A stretch of 64,000 bases of DNA, taken from positions 1,736,001-1,800,000 of the forward strand of contig NZ_CP084260.1 of NCBI RefSeq assembly GCF_022879575.1, given 5' to 3'. This DNA is from Caballeronia sp. SL2Y3 (lineage in GTDB: Bacteria > Pseudomonadota > Gammaproteobacteria > Burkholderiales > Burkholderiaceae). The notes beneath the pieces are model-generated. The model saw nothing but the letters and a program-made list of their open reading frames with translations, was not told where the DNA came from and did no database searches. The translations under genes were made by a program, and so were the position numbers. Positions 60,001-64,000 of this stretch are shown one piece after another (position 1 is the first letter of the stretch; each line of letters opens with the position of its first letter).

Positions 60001-60389
60001 TCGATGATGGAAAAGGCGTCGGCGTTATTGCTCGGGTCCGCGTAGTGGCCGTTCTTCAGCCGCCCCTTCCGACAAATGGCACGCGACGAGACGACCGGCT
60101 TGTTGTCTTCGTCGTTCGCCCATTGATCCATCACCCAGATGCAATCGCCCTCGCGGCGCAGAAAAAGCGCGGCATGATTGCCGTGAGCGTGGCTACGGTA
60201 TCTGCCCTCCACGAACGTGGCGATGGCAGTGCCCGCTGGAATCAACGTGGCGTCGAGCACGCGCTGCCCCTCGCGCCACAAAGCGGTGACAGGCGCGTGC
60301 GCATAGTGCTTGACCAGATCGACGCACTGGTGCGATCCGACCATGTCGGTGCCTTCCAGGCTGGCTGCGTCGGAATATCGGTATGACAT
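59997..60389 (-). CDS. BPSL0067 family protein, Tae2-like T6SS amidase effector
   Basis: A 130-aa NlpC/P60 or CHAP-like cysteine peptidase. Cys22 in GSHQCVDLVKHY, His72 in AHGNHAALFL and Asp88 in IWVMDQW are spaced as a catalytic triad. From memory, the B. thailandensis type VI amidase effector Tae2 belongs to this family. There is no signal peptide, as expected for a type VI effector. AAAGGAGGG precedes the ATG at 60389. The partner gene follows with an ATGA overlap. No other type VI gene is in the window. Confidence 0.78.
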   Translation of the reverse strand: MSYRYSDAASLEGTDMVGSHQCVDLVKHYAHAPVTALWREGQRVLDATLIPAGTAIATFVEGRYRSHAHGNHAALFLRREGDCIWVMDQWANDEDNKPVVSSRAICRKGRLKNGHYADPSNNADAFSIIE

Positions 60390-60504
60390 GGAGACCCTCC
60401 TTTGAAAAGGTCTCCTGATCGTATGCGCCACCGCATCAGGCAATATCGCCCGCGAGCGTTGAATTGCGGCTCCGCTTGCGTAAGATCAATGCCGCGTGTC
60501 TGCC

Positions 60505-62409
60505 TTATCGCTTGCCGAATGCTCCCAGCGCCGCCCGAATCTGCGCGAGCGCGCCGGCGTCCTCGATCGTCGGCAGATCGCCGGGATCGCGGCCTTCGGC
60601 CAGTGCGGCAATCGCGCGGCGCAGCAGCTTGCCCGATCGCGTCTTCGGCAGCATCGTGACGAAATGCACGCGCGCCGGACGCGCAATCGCGCCGAGTTGC
60701 GTATCGACCGCGTGGCACAACTCCGCTTCCATGCCTTCGCGCGCGCCCGGCGCATTGATGCGATCGGCGTCGCGCAACACCACGAACGCCGTTGCCGTCT
60801 GCCCCTTGAGCGCATCCGTCACGCCGACGACCGCCACTTCCGCGACCGCCGCGTGCGCCGACAACGCCTCCTCGATCTCGCGCGTGCCCAGCCGATGCCC
60901 CGCCACGTTGATCACGTCGTCGGTGCGCCCGAGTATCGACACGTAGCCGTCCTCGTCCTGCACGCCCCAGTCGAACGTCGAATAGACCATCTGGTTCGGC
61001 ACGCTCTGCCAGTACGTCTCGACGAAGCGCCGGTCGTCGCCCCAGACGGTCTGCATGCAGCCCGGCGGCAGCGGATAGCCGAGCGTCACGACGCCCTTCT
61101 CGCCCGGCGCGCACGGCTCGCCGGTCAGCTCGTTGCGCAAGGTCAGGTTGAAACCCATCGACGGCACGCCCGGCGAGCCGAGCTTCGACGGCAATGCCTC
61201 GATGCCGCGCGGTATCGCCAGCATCGGCCAGCCGGTTTCCGTCTGCCAGTAGTTGTCGATCACGGGCTTTTGCAACGCGCTGTGGATCCACTGCGCGGTG
61301 GGTTCGTCGAGCGGCTCGCCCGCCAGAAAAAGCGTGCGCAGGCTCGACAGGTCGTATTTCTCCATCAGCGCCGGGTCCTGCTTCTTCAAGACGCGGATCG
61401 CGGTGGGCGCGGTGAACATCAGGTTGATCTTGTGCTGCTCGACGAGCCGCCACCAGATGCCGCCATCCGGACGAACGGGCGTGCCTTCGTACATGACGGT
61501 CGTGAGTCCCGCAATCAGCGGCGCATAGATGATGTAGCTATGCCCCACGACCCAGCCGATGTCCGATGCCGTGAACATGGTGTCGCCCGCCGCGCCCTGA
61601 AAGATATGCTCCATCGACGCCGCGAGCGCGACCGCATAGCCGCCGACATCGCGCTGCACGCCCTTCGGCTTGCCCGTGGTGCCGGACGTGTAGAGCACAT
61701 ACGACGGCTCGTTCGATTCTAGCCATTCGCAGGGAACGTGCGCGTCGAAGAATTGCTCGCGCAGCGGCTCGTACGCGACCAGATAACTCGCCTGAAGGCG
61801 CTCGGGCGCAAGCTGCCGGTCGATCAAAAGCACTTGCGGCACCTTGAATTCGGCGCGCGACAAGGCTTCGTCGACGAGCGGCGTGTAGTCGATCACCTTG
61901 CCCGCGCGCGCGCCCGCATCGGCGGTGACGATGAGCGTGGGCTCGGCATCGTCGATGCGCGCCGCGAGATTCGGCGCCGCGAAGCCGCCGAACACGACCG
62001 AATGGATCGCGCCGATGCGCGCGCACGCGAGCATCGCGAACAGCGCCTCGGGAATCATCGGCAGATAGATGAGCACGCGGTCGCCCTTCTTGACCGAGAG
62101 CGAGCGCATCACGGCGGCCATGCGGTTCACTTCCGCGTGCAGCTCGGCGTAGGTGTAGCGGCGCTCGATGCCCGTTTCCGTCGAGACATACACGAGCGCG
62201 TCCTGCTGCGCGCGCGAAGCGAGATGGCGATCGACCGCGTTATGGCACAGGTTCGTGCGTCCGCCGACGAACCATCGCGCGAACGGCGGGTTGCTCGCAT
62301 CGAGCACCTGTTCGAACGGCGTCTGCCAATGGATGCGGCGGGCCTGTTCGGCCCAGAACGCTTCGGGCTCTTCGATCGACTGGCGATACGCTTCTCGGTA
62401 AGTCGGCAT
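60505..62409 (-). CDS. prpE: Propionate--CoA ligase
   Basis: Activates propionate to propionyl-CoA through an adenylate; acyl-adenylate-forming superfamily, 634 aa. YREAYRQSIEEPEAFWAEQA is the PrpE/Acs N-terminus. YTSGTTGKPKGVQRDVGGYA is the ATP loop, YWQTETGWPM the adenylate motif and GRTDDVINVAGHRLGTREIE the hinge. The C-terminal Lys is in TRSGKLLRRAI. DVGGYA favours propionate over acetate. It stands alone, without the methylcitrate-cycle genes. The ATG at 62409 matches the family start. Confidence 0.93.
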   Translation of the reverse strand: MPTYREAYRQSIEEPEAFWAEQARRIHWQTPFEQVLDASNPPFARWFVGGRTNLCHNAVDRHLASRAQQDALVYVSTETGIERRYTYAELHAEVNRMAAVMRSLSVKKGDRVLIYLPMIPEALFAMLACARIGAIHSVVFGGFAAPNLAARIDDAEPTLIVTADAGARAGKVIDYTPLVDEALSRAEFKVPQVLLIDRQLAPERLQASYLVAYEPLREQFFDAHVPCEWLESNEPSYVLYTSGTTGKPKGVQRDVGGYAVALAASMEHIFQGAAGDTMFTASDIGWVVGHSYIIYAPLIAGLTTVMYEGTPVRPDGGIWWRLVEQHKINLMFTAPTAIRVLKKQDPALMEKYDLSSLRTLFLAGEPLDEPTAQWIHSALQKPVIDNYWQTETGWPMLAIPRGIEALPSKLGSPGVPSMGFNLTLRNELTGEPCAPGEKGVVTLGYPLPPGCMQTVWGDDRRFVETYWQSVPNQMVYSTFDWGVQDEDGYVSILGRTDDVINVAGHRLGTREIEEALSAHAAVAEVAVVGVTDALKGQTATAFVVLRDADRINAPGAREGMEAELCHAVDTQLGAIARPARVHFVTMLPKTRSGKLLRRAIAALAEGRDPGDLPTIEDAGALAQIRAALGAFGKR

Positions 62410-62544
62410 GCGCGTCCTCTGCAAGATGCAAGCGGTGGCGAGTCGATGCAAATCGACTCGCTCCACAGCATAGAGCAGCGGGCGAATGGCTGGCTAGAGA
62501 GGGCGCGCCCTGATCGTGTGAGCAGCTGCGCGCGGTCCGCGGGT

Positions 62545-63027
62545 TCAGACCGCGCGGCTCTCCGATCTGCGCGATCGCGGCGCGCTGGCCGGTGCCGCGC
62601 CGTGCCTGAGCAGCACCGGCGCTAGTTCGCCTGCCACGCGCATGCTCGATACAACGACCGTTCGCACGCCGCTGTCTTGCGTGAGCGCGCGCAGCGTTTC
62701 GCGCGTCGTCGCCCGGGCCTCGATGCGCGGTTCGATCACGATGAATCCGCGGCAGTACGCCGCAAGCGCCACGCGATGCGTGCGCAGCCAAGCAGCGCGC
62801 AGAGCGAAGTCGCCGGGCGTTTCGTCGTCGCTGTGTTCCGCGACGATGACGAACGGCGTCGCGAGGGCGAGCAGCCGGCGCATCTGCGCGGACCACGCGA
62901 ACGCGTAGCCGGGCTTCATCGCCCGGCGCCGCACGCGCACGAGCGGGAAGCGGCTTGCGTCGAGCATGGACGTGTCGAGGGCTTTGGAAGTATGGTCGGC
63001 GGCGATCACAGCGGCTTCGGGCTCCAT
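62545..63027 (-). CDS. Unrecognised 160-aa protein, second gene of Fur-controlled unit
   Basis: Begins MEPEAAVIAADHT and contains SRFPLVRVRRRAMKPGYAFA, RRLLALATPFVIVAEHSDDE, ALRAAWLRTHRVALAAYCRG and FIVIEPRI. The alternating beta/alpha look suggests a small globular cytoplasmic domain; no TM or signal. I do not recognise the family. The start overlaps the end of the upstream 86-aa gene by 22 bp, so the two are co-translated. The only functional clue is the shared Fur-regulated promoter: a role in iron limitation. Confidence 0.62.
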   Translation of the reverse strand: MEPEAAVIAADHTSKALDTSMLDASRFPLVRVRRRAMKPGYAFAWSAQMRRLLALATPFVIVAEHSDDETPGDFALRAAWLRTHRVALAAYCRGFIVIEPRIEARATTRETLRALTQDSGVRTVVVSSMRVAGELAPVLLRHGAAPASAPRSRRSESRAV

Positions 63028-63266
63028 TCGTTCAGGGCGGCGACGAGACTCGCCCAGCGGGAACGGCGCGGCACGACGCGCTTTTTTCGCGCGGCGCGCG
63101 GCGGCGGGCATTCGACGCTCGCGGACGACGGCGCGGCGGGCGCTTCGGCCCAAGCGCGGCGGGTTGTTTCCAGGACTTTGGCGGCGTTCGCTGCGATGGC
63201 GCGGTCCGCGTGCGCATCGGGCGGGTCGCTGTGTGCTACGGCGTTGGGGTTCGGATCGTTGGTCAC
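63006..63266 (-). CDS. Unrecognised 86-aa protein, first gene of Fur-controlled unit
   Basis: Starts at GTG 63266 with a good ribosome site (GGAGGCCCAAC). It reads (M)TNDPNPNAVAHSDPPD, then HADRAIAANAAKVLETTRRA, then a Pro/Arg-rich C-terminus (RAARKKRVVPRRSRW) ending ALNEWSPKPL. It is soluble and probably partly disordered. It resembles no known small iron protein (not HemP-like). It lies about 30 nt downstream of the predicted transcription start of the Fur-box promoter. Confidence 0.55.
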   Translation of the reverse strand: MTNDPNPNAVAHSDPPDAHADRAIAANAAKVLETTRRAWAEAPAAPSSASVECPPPRAARKKRVVPRRSRWASLVAALNEWSPKPL

Positions 63267-63304
63267 GTTGGGCCTCCAGTCGTGTATCCACGATGTATGA
63301 CCTC

Positions 63305-63333
63305 ATTGTATTGAGAATCATTCTCAATAACAA
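63305..63333 (-). promoter_or_regulatory. Fur-regulated promoter with 21-bp Fur box
   Basis: The palindrome TATTGAGAATCATTCTCAATA is at 63309-63329 (perfect about a central base), a classical Fur-box type. On the minus strand TTGTTA (63328-63333) and TACAAT (63305-63310) are 17 bp apart, so the operator occupies exactly the spacer of a good sigma-70 promoter. Iron-loaded Fur would block polymerase. The start codon at 63266 lies about 30 nt downstream. Confidence 0.85.
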
Positions 63334-63446
63334 GCGTGATGGGACGGATGCGGCAAGATGTGGCAGCCGCCGATTCGCACGCTGCTGCTTGCGGTGGTTG
63401 AAGTAGTGCGAGCAAACGGCCCGGGTCGAACGACCGCCTCAACCGC

Positions 63447-64000
63447 TCACCCAGCCCGCATCAAAAACCGCGACAACACCCCCGACGAATACATCCCCGC
63501 GATCGCCGTCAAGAATTCCGCGAAGGACGCGGGCGCGGCGGCATCGGCCGTATCGGAAACGGTGCGGACAACGGCGCACGGCACGCCGTGCTCGTAGCAG
63601 ACCTGCGCGAGCGCCGCGCCTTCCATCTCGACCGCGAGCGCATCCGGCAGCGCAACGCGCAACGCGCTCACTGCCTCGTGACTCGCGATGAACTTGTCGC
63701 CGCTGACCACCAGCCCGCGATGCACGCGCGGCCGCACGACCGCGAAGCGCTCGGCGAGCGCATCGCCTTCGGTTTCGATGAACGCGAGCGCCGCAGCGGC
63801 GAGCGCGTCCGACAGCGCGCTGTCGGCGTCGAAATGCGTGCGCTCGAGCAGCGGCACTTCGTAGCGCGGGAAGAACGGCGACGCGTCGAGATCGTGCTGA
63901 AGCAGCGCGTTCGCGACGACGATATCGCCCACGCGCACGTCCGCCCGCACGCCGCCCGCGACGCCGGTGAAGAGAATCGCATCGACGCCGAAGACGTGGA
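63447..64000 (-). CDS. 5'-methylthioadenosine/S-adenosylhomocysteine nucleosidase (cut by window edge)
   Basis: Hydrolyses methylthioadenosine and S-adenosylhomocysteine in the methyl and AI-2 cycles. The C-terminal 184 residues are present: AILFTGVAGGVRADVRVGDIVVA, GLVVSGDKFI, and the signature ALAVEMEGAALAQVCYEHGVPCAVVRTVSDTAD, with the Glu of VEMEGAA binding ribose and the catalytic Asp in SDTAD. The N-terminus lies beyond position 64000. Similar purine/uridine phosphorylases are less likely given MEGAA and SDTAD. Confidence 0.9.
   Translation of the reverse strand, partial: HVFGVDAILFTGVAGGVRADVRVGDIVVANALLQHDLDASPFFPRYEVPLLERTHFDADSALSDALAAAALAFIETEGDALAERFAVVRPRVHRGLVVSGDKFIASHEAVSALRVALPDALAVEMEGAALAQVCYEHGVPCAVVRTVSDTADAAAPASFAEFLTAIAGMYSSGVLSRFLMRAG

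Overview
The window is high-GC, gene-dense chromosomal DNA of a beta-proteobacterium of the family Burkholderiaceae, most likely Burkholderia, Paraburkholderia or Caballeronia. The evidence is the pyrG-kdsA-eno-ftsB order, the rpfE-recJ-prfB-lysS order, ilvI-ilvH-ilvC followed by psd-pssA, the DUF3619/DUF3106/RDD run behind a sigma factor, and a BPSL0067-family protein next to a STY0301-family protein. Almost all of it is housekeeping sequence. No tRNA, rRNA, CRISPR array or complete insertion sequence was seen. Both ends cut genes: trpS on the left and an MTA/SAH nucleosidase gene on the right.

Region by region. 1-6.7 kb: trpS, an M50 protease, a Sua5/YciO/YrdC protein, a PHP-domain phosphoesterase, an alpha/beta hydrolase and a DUF455 protein on the minus strand; gamma carbonic anhydrase, Hsp33 and a small lipoprotein on plus. 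6.7-17.9 kb: a minus-strand run of ftsB, eno, kdsA, pyrG, a hydrolase, comEC, tatD, lolD and lolC. 17.9-23.8 kb: rpfE-like, recJ, prfB (with its programmed +1 frameshift) and lysS. 23.8-26.0 kb: a small AT-richer accessory patch holding broken remnants, one of an HNH-type protein and one of a trypsin-like protease. 26-32 kb: a glycine-zipper protein, then pssA, psd, ilvC, ilvH and ilvI on minus. 32-39.5 kb (plus): an ECF sigma factor with DUF3619, DUF3106 and RDD proteins; a phosphoesterase-glycosyltransferase-diacylglycerol kinase operon behind a tandem Pho box; a TetR regulator, a LOG-family protein and an SDR. 39.5-45.2 kb (minus): DUF924, AlaX, truncated globin, a FtsX-type permease, DUF4126, then a guanidinium exporter gene behind a guanidine-II (mini-ykkC) riboswitch. 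45.4-54.3 kb: cytochrome bd-type oxidase, a small membrane protein, a peroxiredoxin and three c-di-GMP/HDOD signalling proteins. 54.4-56.1 kb: an unrecognised 330-aa plus 92-aa coupled gene pair. 56.2-64 kb: a chemotaxis receptor, a fosmidomycin-resistance-type MFS pump, a Tae2-like amidase effector with its likely immunity gene, prpE, a Fur-controlled pair of unknown genes, and the partial nucleosidase gene.

The most informative signals are regulatory. Four 7-mers at 11-bp steps form a Pho box before a PlcP/Agt-like lipid-remodelling operon. Two ACGR-loop hairpins precede the SMR exporter. A 21-bp Fur palindrome fills the spacer of a promoter for two unknown genes. The best candidates for something undescribed are the 330/92-aa pair at 54754-56024 and the Fur-controlled pair at 62545-63266.
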